Part shown: one piece after another, positions 44,275 through 57,154 of the stretch | Numbering within the stretch: position 1 is the first letter of the stretch | Layout: each line of letters starts with the position of its first letter | DNA from: Cucumis sativus | Lineage: Eukaryota > Streptophyta > Magnoliopsida > Cucurbitales > Cucurbitaceae | Reading direction: 5' to 3' | NCBI RefSeq assembly: GCF_000004075.3 | Contig: NC_026659.2 | Span: 30,770,272 to 30,834,271 of the forward strand | Length of the DNA: 64,000 bases | The notes under the pieces: generated by a model | Seen by the model: the letters and a program-made list of their open reading frames with translations, nothing else | What the model was told of the DNA's origin: nothing | Databases searched by the model: none | Translations under genes and position numbers: made by a program

Positions 44275-47200
44275 ATGGCCGCTACCTTCCATGCTGTTGG
44301 ATCATTAGCTTCTTCAGGCACCAGTAATGTTGGAGGCATTTTCTTTCTCCCCTTTTTCTTTTCTCTATTTTTGTTGTTATTTGTGTTTGGAACTTCAGTT
44401 AGTTATGAATGAAATAAACCTGTCATTAGATTAAACCTACAAACTCTTTCTATTTTACTTCTTGTGGATATTGATCATGGTTTCTTTAGTGATTCTGTAC
44501 CATTTTTTATGCTTCATGAGTTTTTACCTTCAAATTCATCATGTTTTGTTGCCATTTTTGGAGATGAAATTGTAGAAACTGTGTGGGATCTTTCATTTGG
44601 ACATAACCCAGAAATTTTTTTCTATATAATTTGTGAGATGGGTGATGATAAGAAGGATAATGGAACCTCAGCCAATCTCTGCATTGGTCCACTTGGAAAT
44701 AAATCCTTGTGGTTTTGCTTTTGAAATTGCCAAGAGGTTTTACACCGATGGGAATAACTGTCTTGACTTAAATGCCATCTATCTCTTCCATATCTAACCA
44801 ATGTGGACACTATGTTAGTGATATATAATTAAATTTACCTTCACTCACCAGCTTAGGCTTTTGGGTCAATTGGTGATTTAAGAAGGTATTAGAGAGTATG
44901 GTCCAAGATGTTTTAAGTTCAAGCTCCTACGTTGTTTCCTCTCATTTAATACTTATTTCCATTTGTTGGGTCTTTCAAATATTTCAAGCCTACAAGTGAG
45001 GAGGAGTATTAATGATACATGATTAAATTTACTTCACCCACCAGCTTAAGCTTTTGGGTCAATTGGTGATTTAAAAGTTTGTTTGCATGAGAGAGAGAGA
45101 TCTGTGTTGAAATGGGATTTGTCTGACTTGATGCTTGAAATGCTCCATTTCTTGTTTTATTGTGAAGCTCTTTGTTGGTTTCGATCAGCCATGTGATTAT
45201 TGCTGGATTTCACTTTTGCCTTTTTATTTTCTTTTTGGAAGTCTACTGCATTCCTGTCCTTGGTTTCCAATCTTGATAGGAGGAGTTGGCAGTTTTATAT
45301 TAATAAAGCAGGTCAATTATGTATGGAAAACACTTTCATTCTGACAATGTTGTGATAATTTCCCCATAGATAATAAGCAACTGCCTGGACGTTTTTCACT
45401 TAAGAGAACTCCAAGACATTTGAGGTTTTCAAATGGTTATAGAACAAAAGCAGCATCAAATCCTAATTTGAAGTCAGTTGAGGTCCCACGTCAATGGTAC
45501 AATCTGGTTGCAGATCTTCCTGTAAAACCCCCTCCTCCATTGCATTCCAAGACTCTTGAACCATTAAAACCCGAAGATTTGTCACATCTCTATGCTGATG
45601 AATTGATTAAGCAAGAGACCAGTACCGATCGGTACATAAACATCCCCGATGAAGTTGTTGATATTTACGAGCTTTGGCGCCCAACTCCTCTGATCAGGTC
45701 TGTGGTATGTCTTGCTAAAATGCATGCATTGCAGCTTTGTTTAACACAACGCTTTCTCATCGTTGTTTGTTATGACATCTTGAATCCTTTCCCAGTAAGT
45801 TTTGTTATCAGACTTGCATCTCTTCCTTTTTCCTAAAGAATCTAATGGCATTTTTCAATGTGTATATATGTTAGAGCTAAGAGATTAGAGAAGCTTCTTG
45901 ACACACCTGCTAGAATTTACTACAAGTATGAAGGAGTTAGCCCTTCTGGGTCACATAAACCCAACTCTGCTGTTCCACAAGTTTGGTATAATGTACAAGA
46001 AGGTGTCAAGAATGTTGTTACAGAAACTGGGGCTGGGCAATGGGGATGCAGTTTGGCATTTGCTTGCAGCATATTTGGTATTGGCTGTGAGGTAAGGAAA
46101 GATTAGTTGTGAACTTTTTATTTTTTGATATTACTGTTATGAAATCGACAAATTAAGAAAACTAGAAAAGACATTTTAGTGGTTCACCAATTGTGTCTTA
46201 ACTACATCCATGAGTAGAGGAAGAAATGTTCACTATTAAAGAGAATAATTCAAATTACATATTAGAAGTGCTCCTAGGGTTAGAGAGTTTATATAGCCCA
46301 CTTCTCTAAGCCCTAGGGTCAGCAAAATGCTTGGTTTGTTCATAAGTGGTAGATAACAGATTCAAAACAAGTAGAAATTTAAAGTTACTTCTAATGATTA
46401 ACTGTTGTTGAATTAAGATGTAAAAAAAAAAACAGATCAAAGCTCAGCTCCTAACTTACTTCTGAAACATATCACATGAAATTTTATGTTGTGATTTCTT
46501 TACAGGTGTGGCAAGTGCGTGCTTCTTATGATCAAAAACCGTATCGACGAATAATGATGGAAACTTGGGGGGCAAAAGTACACCCATCTCCATCCAATAT
46601 CACAGATGTAGGTAGAAAATTTCTTCAAGTTGACCCCTCAAGTTCGGGAAGTTTGGGAATTGCCATTTCAGAAGCAACGGAGATTGCAACTCTCAATGTT
46701 GATACCAGATACTGTTTGGGAAGTGTTCTCAACCATGTTTTGCTTCACCAAACCGTCATCGGTGAAGAGTGTCTAAAACAAATGGAAGCCTTAGGTGAGA
46801 GCCCGGATGTTGTAATAGGTTGCACTGGCGGGGGGTCAAACTTCGCAGGTCTTGCCTTCCCCTTCCTCCGCGAGAAACTTGCTGGAAAAATGAACCCTGT
46901 TATTAGAGCAGCTGAACCTGCAGCATGTCCTTCGTTAACCAAAGGCGTTTATGCTTATGATTATGGCGATACAGCTGGGATGACACCGTTAATGAAAATG
47001 CATACACTTGGTCACAACTTCATTCCTGACCCCATCCACGCTGGTAATGTATAATAAGCTATCAAATGATTGAAACTAATTGTTTCTCTTGATCATCATC
47101 TTGGCTCACTCGTTTTTGGCAGGTGGATTGCGGTATCATGGTATTGCTCCATTGATCTCACATGTCTATAATCTTGGTCTTTTGGAAGCTATATCACTTC

Positions 47201-47590
47201 CCCAAACAGAATGCTTTCGAGGTACCGATACATACTCAAATTTATTAAAGTCAACCGAAAAATAAACCAGTTACTAGAAATTTGCCTCTGCATGACCGGC
47301 CAACAATGCAACAACTAAGTTTCTTTTTGTTTGTAGGGGCTGTACAATTTGCTCGATCGGAAGGACTAATACCAGCACCTGAACCAACTCACGCAATTGC
47401 TGCAACTATCCGAGAGGCTCTTCGCTGTCGAGACACCGGAGAGTCGAAAGTTATTCTCACAGCCATGAGTGGGCATGGTCACTTTGACTTGCCAGTGTAC
47501 GAGAAGTATCTACAAGGTGGGATTAGAGATCTTTCTTTTGCAAAGGAGAAGATACAAGAATCATTAACATCCATTCCTCAGGTGGCCTGA
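44275..47590 (+). CDS. Tryptophan synthase beta, type 2 (TrpB2), copy b
   Basis: Six exons, 44275-44323, 45370-45697, 45875-46091, 46506-47043, 47123-47221 and 47337-47590, encode 494 residues. Exons 2-6 have exactly the lengths of copy a (328, 217, 538, 99, 254). Lys154 in GSHKPNSA is the PLP lysine and [10 protein letters not shown] the phosphate loop. Intron 1 has a normal GT donor (ACC A|GTAATG) and the acceptor CCATAG|AT, giving SSGTNNKQLPG; this exon 1 junction is inferred. Changes against copy a are mostly conservative (Pro-Ala-Gly to Pro-Ser-Gly before the PLP lysine, Ala to Val in the VWYN block). The frame is open and all family blocks are kept, so both copies look functional. The presumed role is indole-to-tryptophan synthesis; the cellular place is not clear from the short N-terminus. 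Confidence 0.93.
44813..45076 (+). mobile_element. TRIM (miniature LTR element) fossil in TrpB2-b intron 1
   Basis: Two direct terminal repeats of about 70 bp (44813-44882 and 45007-45076) share AAATTTAC and TTTTGGGTCAATTGGTGATT. After the left one comes a methionine-tRNA-type primer-binding site (about 44883-44894), and a purine tract GTGAGGAGGAG precedes the right one. About 264 bp, no coding part, so it depended on other elements. The repeats have diverged somewhat, suggesting moderate age. Unit 1 lacks it. Confidence 0.7.
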
Positions 47591-48815
47591 AGTCATACAT
47601 ACAGATTGAATAAATTTACTTATTGAAAATAAAGTTTCAGTGTTTATGGAAAAATTTGAACTTTATTTCTGTTTTTATTATTTTTATTGTTATTTTAAAT
47701 ATAACATTGATGAATAGATAGTATATCAACGCTCATTCAAATTTTATTATAAATATAACATTAATGTATCACTAGTAAGTACTTATCTGTGTATTAGTAG
47801 TTTATCAATACTTATTCAATATAACAAAAGCAAGTCTCAACCTTATACTAAAATGTAAAACAACTCATACCTAAATCATGATTATATTTTTAGAAATATA
47901 TATATATATATATTAGCAATATGGAAGCAGAGGAATTGAAAACTCCCGCTTTGAGGTCGATAATATAAAAATTGTGTTAGTTGATCTATGAAGTTTTAAT
48001 AAAGGTGAAGTAAGTTTGTATAATCTAAAATCAAAGGGTTATAGTCAAATGAACACGGATATTTATAAAATATAGCAAAATATCATCGTCTATTACAAAT
48101 ATATTATAATATTTAAAAAATTTTGTTATTTAAAAATTTTTCTTTTAATAAAAATGGTTTTTGGACATTTTTTTTTTTTAATTTACCTGAGAACCCCATT
48201 TTTAGGATGAAAATGTTTAGGAAAGATTACCATTTTAGTACTCAAGTCTTAAAGAATAGACCCATTTAACCGAAAATGTAATTTTTTTTAACCTCAATAT
48301 TTAAAAAATAGGAGAATTAGATGAAAGTATCTTACATAACTTTATAATTTTATATAAATAATGATATGACATTTTAAATTAAAAGAATAATTTCTAAAAT
48401 AATGGCTTTTCTTAAATTATTAATTTTTTAATTTTAAATATCATATAATTATTTTAAAAAAAAATCTTCCATAATCTTTTAAACCTATTTTAAAAATGGT
48501 GCAATCCAAAAAGACAAATTTTGAAAACTCTAAGAAGGAGATAAATCCATTTTATATATTTAGGGACTAAAACGATACATTCGTAATTAAACTCACATAT
48601 TTTTCAAAACTTTAGACTAAATAGGTAATTTTTTCGAACGTAAATTATGGTTAGAAAAATTTTGAAAATAGATTTATTTTTCAAAAGTTACAAACAAAGA
48701 GTAGTTATCAAAAAGCCAAAAATCTTGAAATGAGTCATTTTATCAAATATTAAAAGAAGAGGGCTATTTTTATCAATAACCCAGAAAAATTCACGGCCAC
48801 GCTTGGGAGGAAGAG
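47591..48815. other. Intergenic TrpB2-b to FLL2
   Basis: AT-rich, alignable in part with 37852-38480. It contains repeat-like text near 48060-48170 and 48190-48620. No gene supported. Confidence 0.5.
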
Positions 48816-49319
48816 AAAGTTTCAGCCGTGGGTCTCCGTAGGTGGCTGCAATCAATCGTGGGTCTCCTTCACGTTGTGTTTCACGGTGTGGTTTTCGTTT
48901 TTACGGTTGCCTCCGGCGGCGGTTGAAGCTGTATTTCTCGGTGGTTTAGCTTTTGAGGTATTTTTCTTCTTCTTGACGCCATTCAGTCCAAATATGTTGG
49001 GTGTGTTGGGCTTATTCCTTTGTATTTTGTATTGGTGAATCCAAGCTCTTTATAAAAAGTCTTAAACTGGGCATAGACCGAAAGGTTCAACGATTATGTG
49101 TTTTGGTGTTTTTATCTCTTGCTCTGTTTGATTTGTTGCTGGAAATTTGTATTCTATTGGCATTTCTAGGGTTCAGTGTTTTACAGTTACGTAATGGCTG
49201 TTGATTGTGTTGGATTTTGTATCATTTTGTGGCATGATATGGTTTTTAGCTTGTTAAAGTAACGGAGTTTGTGTTAAGAATTTCGTTTTATGTACTTAGG
49301 TGGTTTTGGCCTATTAAAA
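48816..49319 (+). other. FLL2 5' UTR exon and leader intron
   Basis: A GC-richer leader (CCTCCGGCGGCGGTTGAAGC) ends TTTTGAG|GTATTTTT at 48957. The leader intron 48958-49299 ends TGTACTTAG, and the second leader part runs to the ATG at 49320. The same organisation is recognisable in the truncated copy at 39053. Confidence 0.65.
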
Positions 49320-52300
49320 ATGGGGAGTAAAGGTCGAATTCCTCCTTCACATGGAAGGCGTACTCTTCAAGGTTCTGGTGTATTGCATCCAGAAGCATTT
49401 GGTCATGCGCTACGTCCTCCACCAGGTGCCTTTCCTCCATTTGACATGTTGCCTCCGCCAGAAGTGATGGAACAGAAGCTAGCTGGGCAACATGTTGAGA
49501 TACAGAAACTTGCCACTGAGAATCAGAGGCTTGCTGCTACACATGGAACCTTGCGGCAAGAGCTTGCTGCTGCTCAGCATGAGTTGCAAATTCTTCATGC
49601 TCAAATAGGAGCTGTGAAGTCTGAAAGGGAACAACAAGCAAGGAATCTTTCTGATAAGATTGCAAAGATGGAAGCAGAGTTAAAAGCATCTGAACCAATT
49701 AAGTTGGAGTTGCAGCAAGCAAAATCAGATGCTCAAAACTTGATTGTAGCAAGGCAGGAACTTATTAGTAGAGTGCAACATTTGACCCAAGACCTCCAGA
49801 GGGCCCATGGAGATGTGCAGCAAGTTCCTGTTTTGATGTCAGAACTTGAGAGTTTGAGGCAGGAATATCAGCATTGTAGGTGTGTAATCTGTATAGCATT
49901 GATTTAACTTTACAAGGACTTTTTAGGATTTTACTTCACTACTTAAGTTACGTCATGTGTGCCGCGTGAATTCAATCATGTTCAGTCTTCAACTTCTGCA
50001 GTTCAGTTTCTTTGCATTTTTAGTTAGGCCTCTGGCTTGTGGGTATAGATGCTGCCCTGGCTTTTGCTTTCCTTGGCCGTTTCTAGGAGGCTTATGTCTT
50101 GTGTTTATAAATGTTAAGCCAAGGTGTCTATTTAATATTGTTCAGAAGTTTACTGTAGTTCATTAGTATGAAACACATTTCCTTACATTCCCATGACGAA
50201 GAAGAAAACCCCACTGTGGACTCACTTTTCCTTGATTTCTTAAAAGTTTACTGCATGGAATGGTCTATCCTTTACTGGACCAGAGTTTGCTCCTAATTCA
50301 GGGTTTTTCTAAAAAAATATATATTTTTTATTTTGTTATGACCTTGCTTGTAAAATGCCATGACCTAGTTATTGACCTTGCAGGGCGACCTATGACTATG
50401 AGAAAAAACTATACAACGATCATCTTGAGTCACTTCAGGTGATGGAAAAGAATTATATTACTATGGCTAGGGAACTGGAGAAGCTTAGGGCAGAGTTGAC
50501 GAACACTTCTAGTTTGGAACGTAGACATGGTGCTCTTGCTTACTTTTTATCTCACTTTCTTTGGGATTATCCTATCCTCTCTTAGTTCCCTTAATCTTCT
50601 ACTGATATTTTGATGACTGCACGTAGGTGGGCCTTATGGTACTACCCCAAACAACGAGATAGAGGCTTCTGGGAATGCAGCTGGACAAAATACTTACGAA
50701 GACGGCTATGGTGTTGCCCAGGTTTGTCACATATTCCACTTTCTGGTTTTCATGAATTGATGTTTTGTTTTTGAATTTGTAGTTCTTTTATCTTTTTGTA
50801 TGTTTCTTACTATTGATATAAAAGGAGAAGCACCATTTAATGGGCCGTGATGTCTCTTTCCTACCTAGTTTTACCTAGGCTTTTATTTGAGCATGATCTA
50901 AGATCTCCTTGGTTTTGGGGTTCCAATTGTTAAGAAAGTTTAGAAATGTTCATCTTCCTGAAAGGAAGCTTTCTTCTCTAGGAGTAGGAGACTTGTTTCA
51001 ATCCAACCTATACCTTTTTCATTAAGGTAAAGTGAAAGAAGAAAAAAAAAAAACTAAAAGGCCTATAAAAGGACATCTCATCAAAGAAGAGCCACAAGGC
51101 TAACCATACAAAAAAAGGTCTCGACTAGATTTCTCCAATTGTTAAAAAAAGCAGAGAGATTGTACGAGCTATAAAAAGATGTCAATTTGCACTATGACAG
51201 CATGAAAGATAATTTGTTCTAAAACCTCTCAAAAGTACTTCCTTTTCCATTGGAAAGGTGATTGTTCCATTCCTTCCAATTGGTTGTTAAAAAACCTCCA
51301 CAACACTCCGTTTCTATAAAGGAGACTTCCATTCTATATCGTATTTACTTTATTTATGATTCCATCCTAGGTTTGTAGAAAATTCTGTGCGCTTTCTTTT
51401 TGGGGACAGTATATGAGTCATGGAACCAAGTATCGTTGTATCATGTTGGCTCTATGGACTTTCATAATCCAAAATTCGCAAGTTCAAGGACCCGTTAGTG
51501 TGGGAGGGAGGGAGAGAGAGTATATCAATCATTAGGGGGTGGTTTTAAATTATCATCTGGTTGGAAATTTTATGAAAATGGCTAAAAGTGAGTTTTTTTT
51601 CTCAAAATTTCTGTAAATGGTGAGTTGGGGTATTTGAAACTTGTAACGTAATTATTCTGTCCTTTTGGCTAAGTAGAGCCGTTACGGAGGTTTCCCAAAC
51701 CTGCGGTGTTATGGAGTAGGATTTTGTACATACAACCATGTTAATGAGTGAGACAGTACAATAATGATCAAAAGGCAACTTGTGAGAGGCAATTTTGAAG
51801 TGTTTCTCAAGTTTCTAGTCTTCACCAAATTCTTAAAGGTGGTTCTGCAATGTTCCACTTCTGGACAATTTATGGATCAGCGATGCTCCTCTATGTTCTT
51901 TATTCCCTTTACTATATGATTTGTCTTTTTCTTTTAAAAAGAAAAACAAAACAAAACAGAAACAAAAAAATAAAACAAAAGAAAAACAAAAGAAAAGAGG
52001 TCCCATGCACTTGCTTTCTCTTTGTCTGGACATGAGTTTTCTTTCAACTTTCACTTTAGGGTAGAGCATTATTGGATAAGGAAGGTGGCATTTCTCTATT
52101 ATGTTGCCTCTCCATGATTTTTGTTTTAGGTACATGTTACAGCGAATGGTGTACATAATCCCTTGACTACTCTTTTTTATTCTCATGTAAATCCTTCTTA
52201 CCTTGCTTGCTTCATTCCTCTTTTTTGGAAAAACGCCAGATTTTTCTGATGGCTAGTTGCTCATGTAAGAGTTAACATCCTGAGCTATCTCTAAGAATCC

Positions 52301-54016
52301 GCTTCCATAGTTTTGGGTCCTATGCTTTGTTTGAACATGACACATGATTTGTATCACATTCTATGGAGACATAACTTTTCGACCATGACGACATGATTTG
52401 GGTTATCTTTTGGTACTTCTTTGGTGTTAGCTTGGCTCTAAACTGGACTGTTCGTCCATGACGACATTATTTTATAATTCTTCCTTAGCTTTGATACTCG
52501 ACCATTGGACCATCCTTGGTAATTTTGTCTCTGTTTAATTTTAGTTTGACATTTCAATAGTTCATGGATTCTATTAAGGACAATGAAGAAGCATGACGTT
52601 TCAAGTTGGTTCCTATACTTCAAAGTTTTTTTTTAATATCTTTAAAATGTACCTAATAGGTCTATAAACTTTGAATTTGTGTCCAATTGATCATTAAACT
52701 TTAAAATGCCTTATAATAGGTTCATGAACTTTCTATTTTGAGGTCAATATGTTCTTTAATTATTAATGGTGCACCTAATAGGTCCTTGTTTTTTTTTTCC
52801 CTTCTTCTCAATAAACCCATTGGCCTACAGAAAAAAAAAAGGTTGAAACGCAGTGAATTTTGTGTTTGACAGATTATTTAATTTTGAAAAATCTCAAATA
52901 TGACACTGAGGTATTAGATACAAAACTCAATTTTTTTTAAAAAAGGATTTTATAAGAAATAATGATTTCATTGATGGTATGGAAATACAACCAAAAAAAA
53001 AAAAAAAAACAGGGACCCGAGTAGGTATTGGAAAAGACCTATTCAGTTTGAAATTAGGAAATTAAAGCTATAGTAATGAAAAAGAGGAGAGTATTTACGC
53101 CCAGCCAAAACCATACTAATTATACCATAAAAAATCCATTATATGTGAGTTCCTTATTATTTTGAAAGACTTGTTGATTTGATTTCTTTCTTACCAAATA
53201 TTTCATTAGTTGGCTCTAACATAGGATTCCCTTCCCTCCCTCGTTGCTCTTTGTATGCTCCTTACGTACATTAAGCTTTGTCTCTCTATTTTCATTATTA
53301 ATAATAGTTGAGACTCTTGTCCTTTTAAAAAAACATAGGATTCCAAAAGAAAAAACTTGGAGATTATTGAAAGTTGATAGACTTACTTGACACTTTTTAA
53401 TGTTTATGAACCTTCTAGGAATATTGTTCAGAGACTGAAAGTAAAATTTAGTTTTTTTTCCTTCTAATTAAGGACTTCATCTGCAACTTTCAACCGCGCT
53501 TGTTTTATCTACATCTTCTCCATTTGTTATTTACTTTGGACATGACTAGTGGTTTACACTCCAATATTGTTGATTGAGTTTTATTTCTCTGATTTGTTAC
53601 TCTTTGAAACTATGCAATAGGGACGTGGGCCGCTGCCCGCTACAGCAGGTGGTGCATCCAGTGCTGGTACAACCGCATACACGGGACCTCAAACTGGTTC
53701 GACTGCAAACCGACCCAACTTCGATGCTACAAGGGGTCCCCAACGAGGACCCGGTTATGATGGAGGAAGAGGATCCATTTATGATTCACAAAGACCTGGT
53801 TATGATGGACAAAGAGGAGGACCAGGTTACAACGTGCCTGGGTTACCTACTTATGATGCATCTAGAGGAGTTGGCTATGATCCTCAATCTAGAGGTGTTG
53901 CCGGTGGACATGCTGCACCTGGAAACACCGCTCCTTATCGATCCTCAACACCACCTGGTCGTGGTGGTGGGTTCGAAGGACAATCTCGAGGTGGAGGAAA
54001 CCCCGGTCGGAGATGA
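49320..54016 (+). CDS. FLL2: FLX-like 2 coiled-coil protein
   Basis: Four coding exons, 49320-49879, 50384-50529, 50627-50721 and 53621-54016, give 398 residues. It starts MGSKGRIPPSHGRRTLQGSG and has the family block PPPEVMEQKLAGQHVEIQKL. A long coiled coil covers about residues 50-240 (heptad-rich RQELAAAQHELQILHAQIG; MEAELKASEPIKLELQQAK; CRATYDYEKKLYNDHLESLQ). The tail from about residue 268 is Gly/Arg/Tyr/Pro-rich (PGYDGGRG, PGYDGQRGGPGYN, GRGGGFEGQSRGGG). This matches Arabidopsis FLL2 (At1g67170) of the FLX family, linked to flowering control; FLL2 promotes condensation of FCA nuclear bodies for 3'-end processing of RNA. The tail is disordered-looking, as expected for phase separation. 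Intron 3 is 2.9 kb and carries repeats. A truncated copy lies upstream. Confidence 0.93.
50722..53620 (+). other. FLL2 intron 3 (2.9 kb)
   Basis: A GT-AG intron, unusually long compared with the other introns of this gene. It contains A/T runs and a probable MITE (52600-53460); the rest (50860-52600) has no recognisable content. Confidence 0.8.
52600..53460. mobile_element. Possible MITE in FLL2 intron 3
   Basis: Both ends carry the recurrent plant repeat style of AATAGGTCTATAAACTTTGA (left) and its inverted relative near the right end (ATAGACTTACTTGACAC, ATGTTTATGAACCTTC). Imperfect long inverted ends fit a MULE-type MITE of about 0.86 kb. Boundaries are approximate. Confidence 0.35.
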
Positions 54017-55035
54017 GCCAAAGGTACCATTTGAGAATACCTTTTTTCACTATGTTTTATCCAAGTTGTTGTGCCATTTCCTCAAATTTGCAAAGACTTT
54101 TGTTCTTTTTTGCTAGAAGTTTGTTATCAAATACAATTACTTGACAAAACTTTGAAAGAATCATTGGAGAACTTTGCATTGACGTCAATGTCAAAATCAT
54201 TTCTAGTTAAGTGATTCATCATTTTCAGCTGTCTGATCAAGTAAACTTCAACATGATAATGAACTAAAGAAAATCCCATGTCCTCAAAAGCTATTTTTTC
54301 AATATTCTTCGTTAATGGCATTTTGAAATTTGTTTGATGCGAAAACATATAAGAATGTACCTACTGATGCTAAAGTCAAAATAGGCATCCATCAGGTGAA
54401 ATGGCACATCAAACTACTTTGGAAATTCTTTGTATTATTATTATTTGAAAGAAATTAAATGAGAGAAGAAAGATAACCATTCTTTTTTAATGAATTTTGT
54501 TAATGGGATGTGATCTTTCATTTTGGATGGTAGTTTATGAAAAGTTTATAGAAAGATTAGTCTGTTTGGATGTAATACATAAATCATACCCACTGTCATC
54601 TGAAAAGAAAGTATAACTTATATTTAAATGCAAAGAAAATGATGTAGTTTATAACATTAATTAATTGTATCTATCATTCATATAATTTTAATTTTAAAAC
54701 TTTAGTCAAAATCTAGGGCATACAACTTAGGAATCTCATCCTTTCATTTTGATTGAATAATGTTCGTATGATGTTCGAGTTCACTTATTGGCTTTCAAAT
54801 CCCTCTTTCTCTTCCTTTTCTTTCTTACTCTTTGTGGGTTAAGTACTTTGTGTTGAGCCAATGAAATTTTTTATTTCTTTTGTTTCCTAGTAACAATAGA
54901 TAGGGTAAACCTTAGGGGAAAATATTTGTTTTAAGTTTCTAAGTTTCAATATATTACATTTTTAGTTCATAATCATTTCAACTAATAGTTTTGTAATATT
55001 ACAATTACATTTGAAGATTTGAGTTTTGATCTCTA

Positions 55036-55091
55036 AATTTTAGGGTTTTGAACTCTTAACCTCAATTTTAGGGTTTTGAACTCTTAACCTC
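55036..55091 (+). repeat. 28-bp tandem duplication
   Basis: The unit AATTTTAGGGTTTTGAACTC + TTAACCTC is present twice in a row without a difference. Confidence 0.9.
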
Positions 55092-57106
55092 AATTTTATA
55101 TCGTGTGAGTATCTAAAAAATATAAAACTTAATAAATTATAATTCTTTTAACACTAAAAAATATATATGATTATTCAGTGAAAAAAACTCGAAACTAAAG
55201 ATCGAGTTGAAACAAAACTCAAATCTTAAGTATAAAATTATAACATTTTAAAATTCAAGAAGGTAAGAACTAAAAGTGTAATATTTTCAAATTTAAGGAT
55301 AGAAAATTTATTTTCTCAAATGATTCAGTATAAATGAAATGAGAAATAGTGAATATAATTAAGTATATTTAACGTGGAAGCATGGAAGTCGAGAAATTTA
55401 GGTAAAGTATAGGAATTGAATGAAGTAGTTAAGGTAAAACATAATGACAAAAAAGAGACCTATTTCCCCTTAACATTATTGCACATGCAACTAATTTTGG
55501 CAGCAAAGCTAAGCTAACATTTTCAGCCTTCAATTGATGTAAACATAATAACAAAACTTTGGAAGAACAAATCAAAGGTCAAATTTTATAAACATTATTT
55601 GGGGTTTCTTTTAAATAATTTAAATTTTCATTATAAAAATACAAAATGCATGTAGTTTACTAATTAAATGACATCTCAACAACTAAGCACAATAGCTCAT
55701 CTTTACCTATCAAGATTTGAAAATGGATTTATCAATTTAATAATGTCTTGAGGCTGCTTAATTAAATTATATATATAATATATATCTGTATAATATTATA
55801 ATATGGAAACCCAAATTATGTAATTGTTATTGAAGTTTGAACCATAAAATTGAATTAAATCAAACCCAAGAAAATTTCAAGACGTTTTTAATTAATTCAA
55901 ACATATTATAAAGCAACCCAGCTGTCATGACAATTTTTTTTTTCATTTTTTCTTTTAAAAAGGAGCATTTTTTATTTAAAATAAATTTATATATAAAGTC
56001 ATATCAATCTAAAGGAAAATCCAAATAAAAATTGCCTTTCAATTGAGCCATCAATTACACAAAACCAAAACCCATTACTTCTCTTTGGAACATATTCTCC
56101 TCTTACAATTGTCACAATTTTTCAAGGTTTTCTTCACTGCCATAAATGATTTATTCCCTTTTCTTTTACAATTTAGTCGGTAAATTTTAAACATTAACTA
56201 TTTGGTCACTGTACCTTTCATTTATAACAATCTAGTCCTTGTGTGGTAATTTTCTTTTAAAATTAAAAGTTTTCAAGATAAGGGTTGATCAATCGTTACT
56301 AGTGGTAAAGTCGAGAGGAACTAAACCATTTTGTTGTTTAAGTTTATGGGACGGAATTATACTTTTACGAAAGTTTGGTAGCAAAGTGTTATTTAACTTT
56401 TTCTTTTTTTTTTCTCTTTTTGTTAACTTAGTCAATTCTATCTCCCTATTGAATAGGGAGTAGTTAAGAGACTTGGCTAATGAGTTAAAGGGCTATTAAA
56501 AAGGAAAAAGTATAGCCAAAGAAAAATAAGAACCCCTAACAATAATAAGAGTTGTAAGTTGCCATTAAATGACCAAAAGCCTTTACAAGAACAAACCATC
56601 CTCCACATATTCATTTCCCATTCTTCCAATCTCATCTTTACTTCTTCAACAAACAACCAATAGGTTAGAGTCTTTTCTGATCGAAACTCCATCCACACAT
56701 AAACAAACAACCCACTTTTCCTAAAAGTAAGTCTGTCAGAAGCTTTCTACCATCCTCCTTAGAACTCAAGAACACAATCATACAACTTATAGAACAAATT
56801 CTGTTCAAGTAAGGTTGTAGTAGAAAGTTTCCACCGTCACATTCTTCCTCTTCTTTCTCTCCATTGTATAATATAATCATCTTGTTAAATAATTGATTTT
56901 GTCATGTCATATCATATTATCACCCACTCATTCACTACTCTCTTTCCACATGTAATTAACTTAACAATCATATATTAGAGAGAAAAAGAAACCAAAAACC
57001 CAATAGAATAATAACAAATAGTATCATATCAACCCTCTTGAAATCTTTTATATATATATATAATAAAAATAAAAACTTCCCTCTCCAATAACGTTTCTCA
57101 CAAAAC

Positions 57107-57150
57107 TCTCTTTCTTTCTTCCTCTCTTTCTTTCTTTCTTTCTGTCTTTC
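57107..57150 (+). repeat. Pyrimidine microsatellite (TTTC)n in TBL leader
   Basis: Interrupted CTTT/TTTC repeats directly precede the start codon region, as often seen in plant 5' UTRs. Confidence 0.8.
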
Positions 57151-57154
57151 CATC

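Larger units (their letters stand above)
43697..49432 (+). repeat. Segmental tandem duplication, unit 2 (TrpB2-b plus start of intact FLL2)
   Basis: Counterpart of 34638-42463. It starts near TTAATACTTAACGTCATTTG and similarity ends inside FLL2 exon 1 after CTCCACCAGGTG. Unit 2 has its own additions: an insert with three GTAACTC(T/C)ACTCTTT repeats near 43934-44024 and a TRIM in TrpB2-b intron 1. Confidence 0.88.
54017..57154. other. Intergenic FLL2 to TBL gene
   Basis: AT-rich, 3.1 kb. It includes a 28-bp duplication (55036-55091) and repeat-like text near 56160-56350. Just before 57155 a pyrimidine-rich (TTTC)n leader probably belongs to the TBL 5' UTR, with a TATATATATATAA tract near 57050-57063. 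No gene supported. Confidence 0.5.

Noticed and set aside
49957-50166. 69-codon frame in FLL2 intron 1
   Set aside because: It lies between well-defined splice sites of FLL2, and its translation has no known motif.
53574-54116. 180-codon plus-strand frame overlapping FLL2 exon 4
   Set aside because: Different frame from the FLL2 tail. The correct frame, starting after the acceptor at 53620, gives the expected Gly/Arg/Tyr-rich C-terminus ending at 54016.
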